A program made the translations under genes and the position numbers. DNA of 64,000 bases from Salvator merianae (taxonomy: Eukaryota; Chordata; Lepidosauria; Squamata; Teiidae), in the NCBI GenBank assembly GCA_003586115.2, contig QVOM02000126.1:7838328-7902327 (forward strand). The letters run 5' to 3'. Positions 30,985 through 40,911 of the stretch are shown here, piece by piece (the first letter of the stretch is position 1; each line of letters opens with the position of its first letter). Under the pieces are notes generated by a model. It saw only the letters and a program-made list of their open reading frames with translations. It was not told the origin of the DNA and ran no database searches.

Positions 30985-31789
30985 TGTCCCAAAGGCTCAC
31001 AAAATGGCTAATATGCAGCCATGGCAGCTGCCCCAATGCCACCTGCTACTACCTCTAAGCCTCCTCTGAGGGGCTTTTTTTTAAATGAGTGCAGATGCAG
31101 CCAAAGGCACTGAATTGGGTTCAGTCCTTGAATTGGCATGATGTGCATCTGGCCACATGTGTCTGGGGTCAGAGTCCTGCAGGCTGATTTAAGGTCTAGT
31201 ATTATTACATTCCTGACACTTATCCCCAGAAACCATTCCCTATCAGGCAGAACACAGGCAGTGTCTGGAACGGCCAGAGATCAATCCTTCTGTTTTGGGC
31301 CCGAGTCAACTGTCAGAGATAAAAGAGGCCTGCAATGCAATTTCATGGAATCCCTTTTGCGTTTTTCACAGGCTTCGTATCTTTTCTAGGGACAGAAGCC
31401 CAGGAACAAAACCTGACGCAAAGAACTTTGTGCAGACAGAAATGGAAGAACATGTTATCCATCAGCTGCATTGTCTATTGCAGAGTTATTTTTACGGCTT
31501 CGTTAATGTAAACAGTTTAAACCTGCAGGGACCAACTGACTCAGAGGAGCAATAATGAGATGTTCAGAACTCACTGTCTTGCTAATGACATCGGAAGCCA
31601 TTAATAACTTAAGTCTTTAAGTGCCATTCCTGTCCCTCAAGAAGATTTATAAGGCCTGTTGCCACAAAGCAGATGCTTTTTGTTTTGGGGCACAATGTAT
31701 TTCATGGAAGAAACATTTGGAATTTCCCTTCCGGCTTATTAAAAGAGAGATGAGTGTCAGAATGGCAGCCCCTGAGACCATTTGTGACA
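30985..31789. other. No recognised feature
   Basis: No gene or named repeat seen. Small open frames at 31138-31555 are without domains. Confidence 0.35.
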
Positions 31790-31990
31790 TAAGATCATAA
31801 AAGGAGGCCTGCTGGATCAGGCCACAGCCCATCTAGTCCACCGTCCTGTCTCACACCAACTGCTTCTGGACATTCTCAAGTAGAAGACGAAGGCAAAACC
31901 TTCACCTGCTCTCAACTCCCTGCAGGTGGGCTTTAGAGGCATCCTGCCTGTCTCTCCACCCTGGAGGCAGTACCTAGGAATCCATTCTTG
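31790..31990 (-). mobile_element. CR1 LINE 3' fragment (cluster 1 of 3)
   Basis: 'acataagatcataaaaggaggcctgctggatcaggccacagcccatctag' onward. Same orientation and same segment as the two that follow. Confidence 0.8.
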
Positions 31991-31997
31991 ACAAAAA

Positions 31998-32245
31998 CAT
32001 AAGTGGAGGCTGCTGGATCAAGCCACAGCCTGTCTAGTTTGGTATCCTGTCTCACACAGTGGCCCACCAATTGCTTCTGGGTACTTTCAAGCAGGAGACA
32101 AAGGTAAAACCTTCACCTGCTCTCAATTCCCTGAAAATGGTCTTCAGAGGAACCCTAACTATCCCTCTAGCCCAGAGGTGGTTACCTAGACATCCATTTT
32201 AGTAGCCATTCATGCACCTATCCTTCATGAATTTGTCTAACCGCT
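31998..32245 (-). mobile_element. CR1 LINE 3' fragment (cluster 2 of 3)
   Basis: 'acataagtggaggctgctggatcaagcc' through 'cacagtggcccaccaattgcttctgggtac'. It adjoins the first copy with about 8 bp between. Confidence 0.8.
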
Positions 32246-32248
32246 TAG

Positions 32249-32510
32249 AACATAAGAGGAGCCCTGCTGGATCAGGCCTCAACCTGTCTGGTCCAGCCTC
32301 CTGCCTCACACAGTGGCCCACCAATTGCCTCTGGGCATTCTCAAGCAGAAGACAAAGGTAAAACCTTTACCTGCTCTTGGCTCCCTGCAAATGGCCTAAC
32401 CGTCTCTCCAACCTGGAGGTGCTATCTGGGCAGCCATTGATACACCTGTCCTCCATGAATTTCTCTAATCCTTTCTTAAAGCTACCCAGACTGATTGCTG
32501 CAAAAGAAAG
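32249..32510 (-). mobile_element. CR1 LINE 3' fragment (cluster 3 of 3)
   Basis: 'acataagaggagccctgctggatcaggcctcaacc' through 'ctttcttaaagctacccagactgattgctg'. The spacing of the three copies, each starting at the 3' terminus, suggests repeated insertion into A-rich junctions or local duplication. Confidence 0.8.
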
Positions 32511-33155
32511 AAAGAAGTTGGGGTTGGGCCAATCCATGGAAGGCAGGGTTATCAATGCCTACTAGGCCTGATGGCTGTGGGACTGCCTCTAGTTTAGAGT
32601 CATCAACAGCACTAGGTTAGAACCCTCAGTTCGAATCCCTGCTCTGGATAATCGGCAGGAACAACCTTCACATAATCAGAATCACCCAATCAAAGAAACA
32701 AAGATCTTCCACTAGCAAATATGAAGAATGTCCATCCACCAATCACAGCCCATAATTGCAGTAGACTGGATATTATTTATACCATCACCAACCTAAGAAG
32801 AAAACACCTGGTGGTGAAATGTCTGCTGAGAAGAAGATCAAGCTCGGAGAACCTTTTACAATGGAACACTACAATGCCGAATTATAAATATTCATCACAA
32901 TATGATGGGTATATCAGCCTCACTACCTTGTGAGTCCTTTGGGAAAAGCGAAAGGAGCAAACCCTGACATAAAATCCACGATGGAGGCCCTAAGGTGGTT
33001 GGATGGATCACAGGTTGTCAACCAACCCAGTGCCAGATTTAGGCAACCAGAGTTTCCCTACCTCCATGCTCCAGTTCTTTCTATTATCTTTTGAGACAGA
33101 AGAATGCCAATAGAGCTTTCATGTTCAACTGGTGGCCACTGTGAGGCAGCAGACT
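32511..33155. other. Unassigned; tRNA-like B-box at about 32634
   Basis: The string 'cagttcgaatccctgct' is a perfect pol III B-box (GTTCGAATCC) with a possible weak A-box about 45 bp upstream ('tagtttagagtcatc'). It could be a decayed tRNA-derived SINE head. No cloverleaf can be drawn, so no tRNA gene is called. The rest is unassigned. Confidence 0.3.
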
Positions 33156-33159
33156 GCTG

Positions 33160-33655
33160 GACTGTTTTGCACTTACCTTACTGGCCTGATTCTAGCCACT
33201 GGATCGCTCCTACTGTCCTGGAAAGAGCCTTTTGTGTTGGGAAGGCTGTGCTGGCTCTGAAGATTGTGCAGTCTTCAGAGCCAGCCTCTGTGTTATCTAA
33301 TTGGTAGGAACTAACGTTCCTGGTCTTGGAGCCTCCAGGGGACCCCTTTGGGGTGGCACAATTTTGTGTGCCACCAAAATGGGTCCCCCTGCTAAACTGG
33401 TCCATGAGGCATGTGCCTTTCCACTTACCTCCTGGCCAGTTTGGCACCCACTAGACCACTGGTAGACTTTTTAAGAAAGGTCTACCAGTAAACCAGTCCA
33501 GGCAGCCATTTTGATTGCCTAGATGGGGTTATGCAGCATCCAATGCAGACAGAGTGTGCTAGCAGGGGAGATGGCTTCCCCTTAAACTGGTCCAGCATGA
33601 GGAAGGGAGGCCTCTGAATCACATCCTGGTCTGGATTAAGGGCAAGTGCAGAAAA
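33160..33655. mobile_element. Family D DNA transposon
   Basis: Opens 'gactgttttgcacttaccttactgg' and closes 'aagggcaagtgcagaaa'. It contains a 'gcaccacttttgtgtgccaccaaaatggg'-type inverted block (33352-33382) and the D-family 'aactaacgttcctggtc' motif, matching copies at 24.2 and 62.1 kb. Confidence 0.65.
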
Positions 33656-33798
33656 ATATTTGATCTGGATGGGCAACTGGTCTAATCCAACAGGGCATTT
33701 TTTATGTTTCAGTTCAGGGTTGAAAGTAGTGTACATGATCTACTATGTTCTGTGGGGGCCAGCTTTCACATGAGTTTGCACAGAATTGCAGCCTTTCA

Positions 33799-33998
33799 TA
33801 AGAACATAAGAGGAGCCCTGCTGGATCAGGCCATGGCCCATGTAGTCCAGCATCCTGTCCACCAATTGCTTCTGGGCATCTCAAGCAGAAGACAAAGGCA
33901 AAACCTTCACCTGCTCTCGACTCACTGCAAATGGCCTTTAGAGGCCTACTGCCTGTCTATCCAACCTGGAGGCAGTACCTAGGCAGCCATTCTAGATA
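33799..33998 (-). mobile_element. CR1 LINE 3' fragment
   Basis: 'gaacataagaggagccctgctggatcaggccatgg' through 'ccaacctggaggcagtacctaggcagccattctag'. A 14-bp deletion removes part of the 'ctcacacagtggccc' block. Confidence 0.8.
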
Positions 33999-34189
33999 AG
34001 AACCAAGAGGAGCTCCAGCCTGTAGCTCCAGCTACAGCCTGGGCTGCAACTTCGGAGGCTGGGGGACTTTCTTTCCCCAACCTCCCAAGGCCAAGCTGGG
34101 GCTATGACTATGTGGGCAGTCCCTAGGGTGTGCTGTTTTGCCTTGCTCTGCTCAAGGATTGCCTCCGCATTCCATGTCAAAGGATGCAG

Positions 34190-34280
34190 TGTGAAAGTTG
34201 CCATTATGACTCACCATGAGACCTTTGGGTGAAGGACAGGATATAAACGACTGGAAATAAATAAATAAATAAATAAATAG
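34190..34280 (+). mobile_element. L2-like 3' terminus with (AAAT)n tail
   Basis: 'gtgaaggacaggatataaacgactgg' followed by 'aataaataaataaataaataaat' (34256-34279) is the typical end of L2-type LINEs. Confidence 0.6.
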
Positions 34281-34870
34281 CTGCAAGTGCCTGGAACTGG
34301 TGCATCCTGGTTCACTGGCTTCATCGGAAGTCTGCAAAGTGCCACCAAATCTTCCTTTGCTATACTCCAAGGGCATCAGATGAAGCCTGGGTTCACTGGT
34401 TCTGGACGCTTCTGGTTCTGCCTGTATACACTAGCTGCTCTTGATTGAAATGCGGACAACATTATCTTCGTAAGGACCTCAACAACATTCAATCATTTCC
34501 CAGAATTTTATATTCTCCTTCGTTCTTTGTTCTTGCTCTCAAAGTGCAAACTTCTTCTAGCTTTAACGAAACATACAGGAGATTTCGTGCATTTTAAATC
34601 CATTTCCAATTATAGTTCTGTTGACTTTTCAAGCGCATTGTTTTTACAGTACTCAGCCAGCAGATGAAAAGAAAGCCATTTCGATCCACCTTAAAAAAAA
34701 GAAAAAGGGAAAGAAAATGAAATGCAGAGCTGTGGATGTCTTCTATTATGGAGTCCATGGCTATTCATGTGCTCTGCAATCCACCCCACCGCACCTGCTA
34801 CTCGAAAGGGGCTTAAGAGCTTGAAGGATGAAGAAAATGAAAGATGATTGTCTTGGGATGTTGAGACAAA
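34281..34870. other. No recognised feature
   Basis: Unassigned. Contains an A-rich purine stretch near 34690-34720. Confidence 0.35.
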
Positions 34871-34968
34871 GGCCCTTTCTGCACTGGGCCTTGTTTGAGA
34901 TTATATCCTGGTGTAGATACTTGCCATCTGCATGCTGGTGCACGCTATGGCAGGCCCTGGGTGGGCCC
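34871..34968. mobile_element. Family A MITE, left half only
   Basis: GGCCCTTTCTGCACTGGGCC start, then 'ttgagattatatcctgg' and 'tgccatctgcatgctggtgca', stopping just past the palindrome centre at 'ggcaggccctgggtggg'. Confidence 0.75.
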
Positions 34969-34998
34969 TCTATTTCACATACAGAAACAAATCAGACT

Positions 34999-35340
34999 AT
35001 CTATTAAGGGGCCTCCAGATGTGAGCTAAATCCCAAAATTCTCCCAGGATTATCTTGGTAATGCCACACATAATCGTTGCCATTCCCAATACAGTCCCAG
35101 GATATGGAGGCGATATCCCGTAATATCGCTATTATGGGTAACCTGGCAATGATGATGAGTTTCCTGTAATAGTGACTGCTTACCTTTGTCTGCTGGTTCC
35201 TTTCGTGATTGCTCCTCTTGCAAATACCTGGAAATTAGCCAAGCACATGGAAAAAACAACAACGGGAAACGGGCAGGTGCTTGGCTAGCATCCAGGTACG
35301 CGCAAGAGGAACAATCATGGAAGGAGCTGGCAGAGGAAGA
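34999..35340. repeat. Family K-like element with internal inverted repeat
   Basis: Starts GGGGCCTCCAGATGTGAG. Inside, 'attgctcctcttgcaaatacctgg' (35210-35233) and 'ccaggtacgcgcaagaggaacaat' (35291-35314) are inverted copies flanking a ~57-bp loop. A related inverted pair lies at 52903-53003. Right boundary uncertain. Confidence 0.5.
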
Positions 35341-35622
35341 TGAGAACTTGCGACTGGTTACCAGATCTAGGAGGGATGCCAAGAGGCAATCTTTTCTAGA
35401 TCACATGATTAACTCTTGCCATCTGGAAGTACTGATGGTCTTAAATCAACAGTGGCATAAATCAGGGCTGGGTTAAGGGGTTGGCCAACAGGGCAGTCAC
35501 CTGGGGCGCTGTGACTATAAAATAACAGCAGCAGCAGCAGCAGTTATTTATAACACTCCTTTCACTAAAGGGCAGGACAAGAAACATATATAGTTAAGAG
35601 ACAAATAAAACAAACAAAATAT
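35341..35622. other. Unassigned with (CAG)n run
   Basis: A short (AGC)n microsatellite at about 35525-35542 is the only recognisable feature. Confidence 0.4.
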
Positions 35623-36116
35623 CAGTGGTGGCCCATGGCTTTAAGGGCAGGTGCTGCGACAGTACGGAGGCCCGGAGATCCTGTGAACAGCAGTCACCTG
35701 CTTTCCATGGGTTACAAACACCCGGCCCCACTGGCGTAGCAAGGGGGGTGCGCAGGGGGGGGTGCGCACCGGGCGGCGCCATGTTGGGGGCGGCGCCCGC
35801 CTTTGAGCTGGGCCCTCCCGCCCGCCCTGCGTCCGGTTTGCCTTTAGGCGGCTTACCGGCATGTCCGCCGCTCGCTCGCCCCGCCCGCCGCTTGCTCGCT
35901 CGCCCCGCCCGCTGCTCGCTCGCTCGCCCCGCCCGCTGCTCGCTCGCTCGTGCGCGCGCGCGGCCATCATCACGGCGGCAGCGGGAGTAGGCAGCTGCAG
36001 GGCGGGGCGTCCTGCAGGGCGGGGCGTCCTGCTCAGCTGTCGCCGTTCGGTCCGCCCCGGGTGGCGGAACATATAGCTACGCCGCTGCCCGGCCCTAAAG
36101 CCATGGGCCATCACTG
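35623..36116. mobile_element. Family B MITE split by a nested hAT element
   Basis: Left part starts CAGTGGTGGCCCATG; right part resumes 'ctaaagccatgggccatcactg' and ends at 36116. The centre is shortened, so the two arms are unequal. The 35729-36087 element sits in the right arm. Outer target duplication cannot be read, as the right flank runs into a (TG)n microsatellite. Confidence 0.75.
35729..36087. mobile_element. Family G GC-rich hAT element, nested
   Basis: Ends CACTGGCGTAGC and GCTACGCCGCTG are inverted (10 of 12 matching). Perfect 8-bp target duplication CCCGGCCC at 35721-35728 and 36088-36095. The interior is about 359 bp of extremely CpG-rich DNA with a tandem 'gctcgctcgccccgcccgc' array (35865-35950). 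The open frames here (35625-35990, 35861-36076) come from this array. Confidence 0.9.
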
Positions 36117-36119
36117 CGA

Positions 36120-36172
36120 TATGTGTGTGTGTGTATGTGTGCATATGTAGATATGTGTGTGTGTGTATATAT
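36120..36172. repeat. (TG)n / (TATA)n microsatellite
   Basis: Runs of TGTGTG interrupted by 'atgtgcatatgtagat', then 'tgtgtgtgtgtatatatat'. Confidence 0.85.
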
Positions 36173-36239
36173 ATCTTGAACACAATATGTAAAATCATCC
36201 TCTATTCCTCACCAGATGCTTCACACCTCCACAGCTACA

Positions 36240-36470
36240 TATCTAAATGGTGAATCCTTGGTGAATCACCTTGGTGAATCGAAAAGGAAAGTCTTCAACC
36301 CCTTCTGAAAGCGGAGATCCTCCTCCAACCGAAGGTCCAGAGGAAGACTGTTCCACAAATGTAGGGCCAGGTTTTGAAAGGCTCATGGCCTTGGGGTGGC
36401 TGTGCATGCTGGTGGAACAGCCAGTGATCCCTTGGCTGTAGAACATAGGTTCTAACCCTCAGATACAGAT
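36240..36470 (-). mobile_element. L2-like LINE 3' region
   Basis: The plus strand reads 'gaaagtcttcaaccccttctgaaagcgg', 'aggaagactgttccacaaatgtagggccaggttttgaaaggctc', the inverse view of an L2 3' end just past ORF2. Confidence 0.65.
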
Positions 36471-36554
36471 GTTAAGGGAGGGGGCGCTGAAAACAGAGCT
36501 GAGGCAGGCATCTTGCTTGCTTCAGAGTTCTGGGTTGCTGGTCCAGTATACTGG

Positions 36555-36680
36555 CCAGTGCAGAGACACCCATAGAGCAACGAGCATGAGCTTGGGTAAT
36601 CTACAGGAAACAGTGAAGGATGGAAGGTGCTGGGGTGCAAGGGATCACAAAGACTCAGACACGACTAAATGAGTGAACAA
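36555..36680 (+). mobile_element. BovB/RTE-like 3' tail
   Basis: 'catgagcttgggtaatctacaggaaacagtgaaggatggaaggtgctgg' and 'agggatcacaaagactcagacacgactaaatgagtgaacaacaac' match the BovB 3' terminus; compare 10200-10310. It may be a LINE end or a Sauria-type SINE tail. Confidence 0.7.
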
Positions 36681-37210
36681 CAACAACGTGCCTGACAAAC
36701 AGACTAATGAACAGAATCTGCTCAGGTGTCAGTTGCCTTATGCTCAAATAATTGCTAGGGACATCAGTGTCCACCATGTCAGGAAACACAGTTCTTGCAA
36801 CATGATGCAGAGGCTTGTGAGAACAGGCTCGCCGTCTTGCTCTTGTCAACGCTAGTGGTGAAATTCCCACCATCCAAGCCTGGGAAACGGCTTCCACCAG
36901 TTAATAGTCTTCTGTCTTTCGCCCTGCCTAGAAGGCCAGTTCCAACAGCTGGAAGGATTAGACTAATCTCAGGAATGCTAGCCAGTTAAGTACCCCAGAG
37001 AGCTGATGATCAACAGGTCAATCACGAGCAACCATTTAAAATTTTTGTTCGTTCCATGACAGTAAGTCATGCAAGCTGACCTCTAAACAGAGAAGTCTCC
37101 TCATGTAACATCATCTGATTTTTCTTGAGTTTTGTTTTTTTATTGTGCCTTCTGAGGAGTACAAACTTTCAACCTGGTTCCTGTCATGTTTTGCTGCCTC
37201 ATTTAGGGCA
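36681..37210. other. No recognised feature
   Basis: Unassigned sequence, no domain in the small open frames. Confidence 0.35.
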
Positions 37211-37219
37211 TATTATGGA

Positions 37220-37430
37220 CAGCAACGGCCCGTGACTTTAAGAGCGGGTGTTCGCACCCTGCACCCCACGCACCATGGCTGTTTGTGGGGCCTCTGTGCC
37301 TCCGTACTGATGCAGCAGGTTGCTAAGCGACCCGTTGCATCAGTATGGAGGCCCGGAGGCCCCACAAACAGCCATGGCGCGCGGGGCGCAGGGCACAAAC
37401 ACCCGCCCTTAAAGTTACTGGTCACCTCTG
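37220..37430. mobile_element. Family B palindromic hAT MITE
   Basis: 211 bp with ends CAGCAACGGCCCGTG and the inverted TTACTGGTCACCTCTG. Perfect 8-bp target duplication ATTATGGA at 37212-37219 and 37431-37438. Arms are mirrored around 'caggttgctaagcgacccg'. Confidence 0.9.
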
Positions 37431-37955
37431 ATTATGGAGCATTGGTGTGCATTGCTATGAAAGATTTCATCCTCCTCTGTGGTGAATTCACTTTTCTTGG
37501 ATGATCACGAAAGAACAAGACTCAGGCTGTGTTCACATGTGACCAAAAAGGTAGCTCACAAGTAGTAGTAGCGGTAGTAGCACATGACCCTCATTTTCTC
37601 ATTCCTTCTCTAATCACCTTTTCTGATCTAGAATGTTCTTGAAAGAGGCACAGGGCAGACTGGCATGTGTGAATGATCTCACCTTCAAGCCATCTTCAAG
37701 CCATCTTTGAGATGACTCAGAGGTGCTTCCTTTTACTGTGTATGATCACAGTCTCCTTTGTAAACCATGGTCAGCAAGTGTATTCTCGCCTATTTGGGGC
37801 ATGTGATGTAGGTGGGCAAATAGCTAGAAAAATCAGTTATGCTTGGCAAGATTGAGGGAAGCAAAACAAAGGGGAGGGAAGATGGACGGGCAGGATTAAA
37901 GAGTCTGAAAGAGCAGTCAAAGCTTGTTAACTGCAAGTCAAAATGGGTAGTGTTT
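37431..37955. other. No recognised feature
   Basis: Unassigned. 'ggctgtgttcacatgtgacc' near 37526 resembles the terminus of a DNA transposon but no partner end was found. Confidence 0.35.
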
Positions 37956-38415
37956 GGGTGTTTTTGCACTTTCCAACTTAGAACAGGATAATCAGGATAA
38001 ACAGGTGGAATTGATCATGCAGCACAACACTGTCCGTACTGCGTGGTTGTATCCATGAAGATCAGCAGGATACCAGCATTCATGGTGTGAATGCTGGTGT
38101 CCTATGCTTGTTCTTCACCATGACAGTGGCAGGAAAGCGTCTGGCCGCTGCCATGGCAACTGGAACCGCATGCGCCGACAAGATCGTGCAATTGCACAGG
38201 CACAGTTGCTGAGCACGGCATGGCTGTACATTCGAAATGTGAATGCACCTGACTGGGAGCTGGCTATAAGCTCCTGGTAAAGCCGTGAGCACAAATTAGT
38301 GCTCCACAGTTATCTGGAATCAGGAGCAGGGATATGCTGCTCCTAGTCACAAGGGCCTCTGCAAAGTGAGGAGGCATGTCCCTGACGCTCACTAGTGCAA
38401 AGTGCAAACAGGCCC
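37956..38415. mobile_element. Family C Harbinger-like element
   Basis: GGGTGTTTTTGCACTTTCC to AAAGTGCAAACAGGCCC with the family blocks 'ccatgacagtggcagg' and 'gctgccatggcaactgg'. Flanks are too short of identity to read a target duplication. Confidence 0.7.
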
Positions 38416-38611
38416 CTGGTCTGTATATTGACCATGATTTGAACCTGACTCACTGGTACCTCACAACTTTAACATGATTATTCTGGGATGTTCTGAACAG
38501 GAAAAAAATACATTTGGACAATTCCAGTCTGATTAAGAGCAAGGAAGGTTGAGGCTATCTGGGGCACACAAAATGTGAATGGCTGAAATGGATCACCACT
38601 GTAGAGTCTGA

Positions 38612-39180
38612 GGGCCTGTTTGTACTTTCCACCTTGGAATGCTTGAATCCTACCATTCTAAGCTGCAACAGACCCTGCAGTGCAGCAGCCATCCACACTG
38701 TAAGGGCTGGAACAGCTCAGAACCAGTGGCAGAGGAAGGGAGGGCGGTGGGGTGCGCCGCCCCAGGCAGCACATTGTCCCGGGTGGCGCACACAGCCAGG
38801 TCCTTTTCTGCCTGCCTGGCATGCAAAGTTTCACTGGAGCGCGAGGGAGAGCGTGGCACAGTGCCCGGCTGGCAGTTGTCAGGGTGGCGGCAGGGGTAGG
38901 AGGCTGCAGGGCAGGGTGCCCTCGCACTCCTCTGCCACTGCGTGGCCCCGGGCGGAAAAAAATTTAGCTATGCAGCTGCCCGGAACCAGACTTTCAGCAT
39001 TCACAGTGTGAATGCCACGTGCCTGCCATGACAGCAGCCGCAGAAACGTTCAGCCACTGCCACGGTGACCAGGGGTGAAGCACATGACTGTGGAGTGCAG
39101 CATTCACACCTGGAAGCAGGCATGAACGCTGCTTACCGGGAACAGTCCAGCTGCTTCTGGTATAGCTGTGGCAACAATTG
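38612..39180. mobile_element. Family C element with nested hAT, right end lost
   Basis: Starts GGGCCTGTTTGTACTTTCC and shows the family interior on both sides of the 38724-38978 insert ('ggctggaacagc...' and 'ttcagcattcacagtgtgaatgcc'). The right part runs up to 'agctgtggcaacaattg' and is replaced by an L2 3' end at 39181. Confidence 0.7.
38724..38978. mobile_element. Family G hAT element, nested
   Basis: Ends CAGTGGCAGAGG and CTATGCAGCTG with 'ccgggtggcgcac' and 'ccccgggcgg' interior blocks shared with the 61.4 kb copy. Flanks CTCAGAAC (38716-38723) and CCCGGAAC (38979-38986) share 6 of 8 bases, a decayed target duplication. Older than the other three copies. Confidence 0.75.
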
Positions 39181-39290
39181 TATTCATGTTTTTTATTGAA
39201 TATTGTATTAAGTGTTATGACCTGCCCTGAGGCCTTTACCTGATGATTGGGATATAAGTATTTAACAGTGAATAAATATGCTGAGAAGTA
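39181..39290 (+). mobile_element. L2-like LINE 3' terminus
   Basis: 'tgttatgacctgccctgaggcctttacctgatgattgggatataagtatttaacagtgaataaatatg' is an L2-type end, inserted in or replacing the right end of the family C copy. Confidence 0.65.
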
Positions 39291-39544
39291 GCCAATGACC
39301 TCTTACTCAGGCAGGTAAGAGGCATCCCAGAAATTCTTGTCCCTTGAAGAAACAGGGAGAACCTAGTAAATTCTTATTTCTGTAAGAAGGATTTAAATTT
39401 TGGGTTTTGTTTTGTTTTTTTAAATCAAATTACAAGTGACATCTATCTGTCATGTGTTCCACATTTTGCTCCCTTCTAAAGCACCCAAAGTGATGTGTGC
39501 CTGCAGACTTCCCCATATTATCACTATGAAGACTTGAAGAATTA
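39291..39544. other. No recognised feature
   Basis: Unassigned; a T/G-rich run at 39403-39420. Confidence 0.35.
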
Positions 39545-39990
39545 GGGCCTATTTGCACTTTACAGCCCAGAATGGTATTGAGATACCATTCTAATCTGAA
39601 GACCCTGCAGTGTGGCAGTCAACTGCACTGTGAGGGCTGTACTGGGCCTCCAGAACCCAAAGTGCAGATGGCTGGCCTGACTGCCATGACAGCAGCTGTG
39701 TGACAGCATCCATCTGTTGCCATAGCGACTGGGGATGTGGCATGCGACTGTGCAGACACAGCTACACCCCCCCCAACAGTATTTGCATCCGGAAGAGGGT
39801 GCAAATGCTGCTGACCAGGAGTAATCCAGCTGATCCCAGTCAAGCTGGGGACAATGCTTTTGTTGCCCACAGCTAGTAACGTTGGGGAGCAGCTGTAGCT
39901 ACTCCCAGACGCTGTGGCCGCAGGGCCATGTGAATGCACTTATCCAGTGAGTGTCGGATTGCTCACTATGGGCAAAGTGCGAATGGGCCC
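39545..39990. mobile_element. Family C Harbinger-like element
   Basis: GGGCCTATTTGCACTTTACAG to CAAAGTGCGAATGGGCCC, with TTA at 39542-39544 and TTA at 39991-39993: a 3-bp target duplication with the classic Harbinger target sequence. About 446 bp, very similar in length and order of blocks to 48606-49054. Confidence 0.8.
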
Positions 39991-40911
39991 TTAGATTAGG
40001 CTGAGAATGCTTGGGAAGGGAAGGAGAAGGGGGAAGGCTTAGGGCCACCCATAAATTTGCGTGGAGAATTTAACCTGGTTCTTCTGGTTCTCCTGGTCCC
40101 AGTCCAGTCAAGTCTCCACTCCGAAACACCATGTCCCGAACTACAGCTAATGTAAACTGCCAAGGCTCTGCCGCAGATGCCACCTGTAATAAGCTTGCCC
40201 TGTTCTGCCATAGGAATGCATATCTAACGAGGAGAAGGAGCTGTTACGAAACGCAACCCATTGTCTAACACCAAAAAGCTTGCCAGACGTCAGCTGCACA
40301 GCGAGATCCTGGGGTTGTCTCAGTTCACACTCGCATGTGAGCGAGCTCTCGGAGCGTCGCTTGATCCTCTGCCCTGGATCTTTTGCATTGCCTTGACCTC
40401 TCCCAAGCAGCTGAACCAGCAATAATAGATCCTGGCTCAGATCTTGCCAGCACTGACAACAGGACAATGTGATAAAAGGGTGGATTTTTTTTTTTTCTGA
40501 CCAAATGCTCTGAACATTGGTCATCCTAAAAGCTGAGGCTGTATTTGGACGGGATGAGAAGGGATCACACACAGGTTGCCCCTCATTCCAGCCCTGCAGG
40601 AGTTCTCAGACATTTATGAAACTGGTCTGCATTACAGGGGGATATTAAGTTATCTCCCCATATCATAAAGGTTTGGGATATGGGGCTGCGCAATGCAGTT
40701 TCATGCTAGAAGGGTCTGTTCCATTTGTGCATCAGATGGCAAAAGAAATTAGTACAGATTCTTTTTTACTGCCAGTAAAGTTTTGAATGAATAACACTAA
40801 TTTCCTAAACACAAACCAATGAAATAAACTTAAGTTAAAGGGCAAAACATTCTTACAAAACCAACGGAGAGCCAATGAAAAAAAGAAGTTAAGGAAGTAC
40901 TTGGGGATATA
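39991..40911. other. No recognised feature
   Basis: About 0.9 kb unassigned. The open frame at 40147-40572 (minus) has no known domain. Confidence 0.35.
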
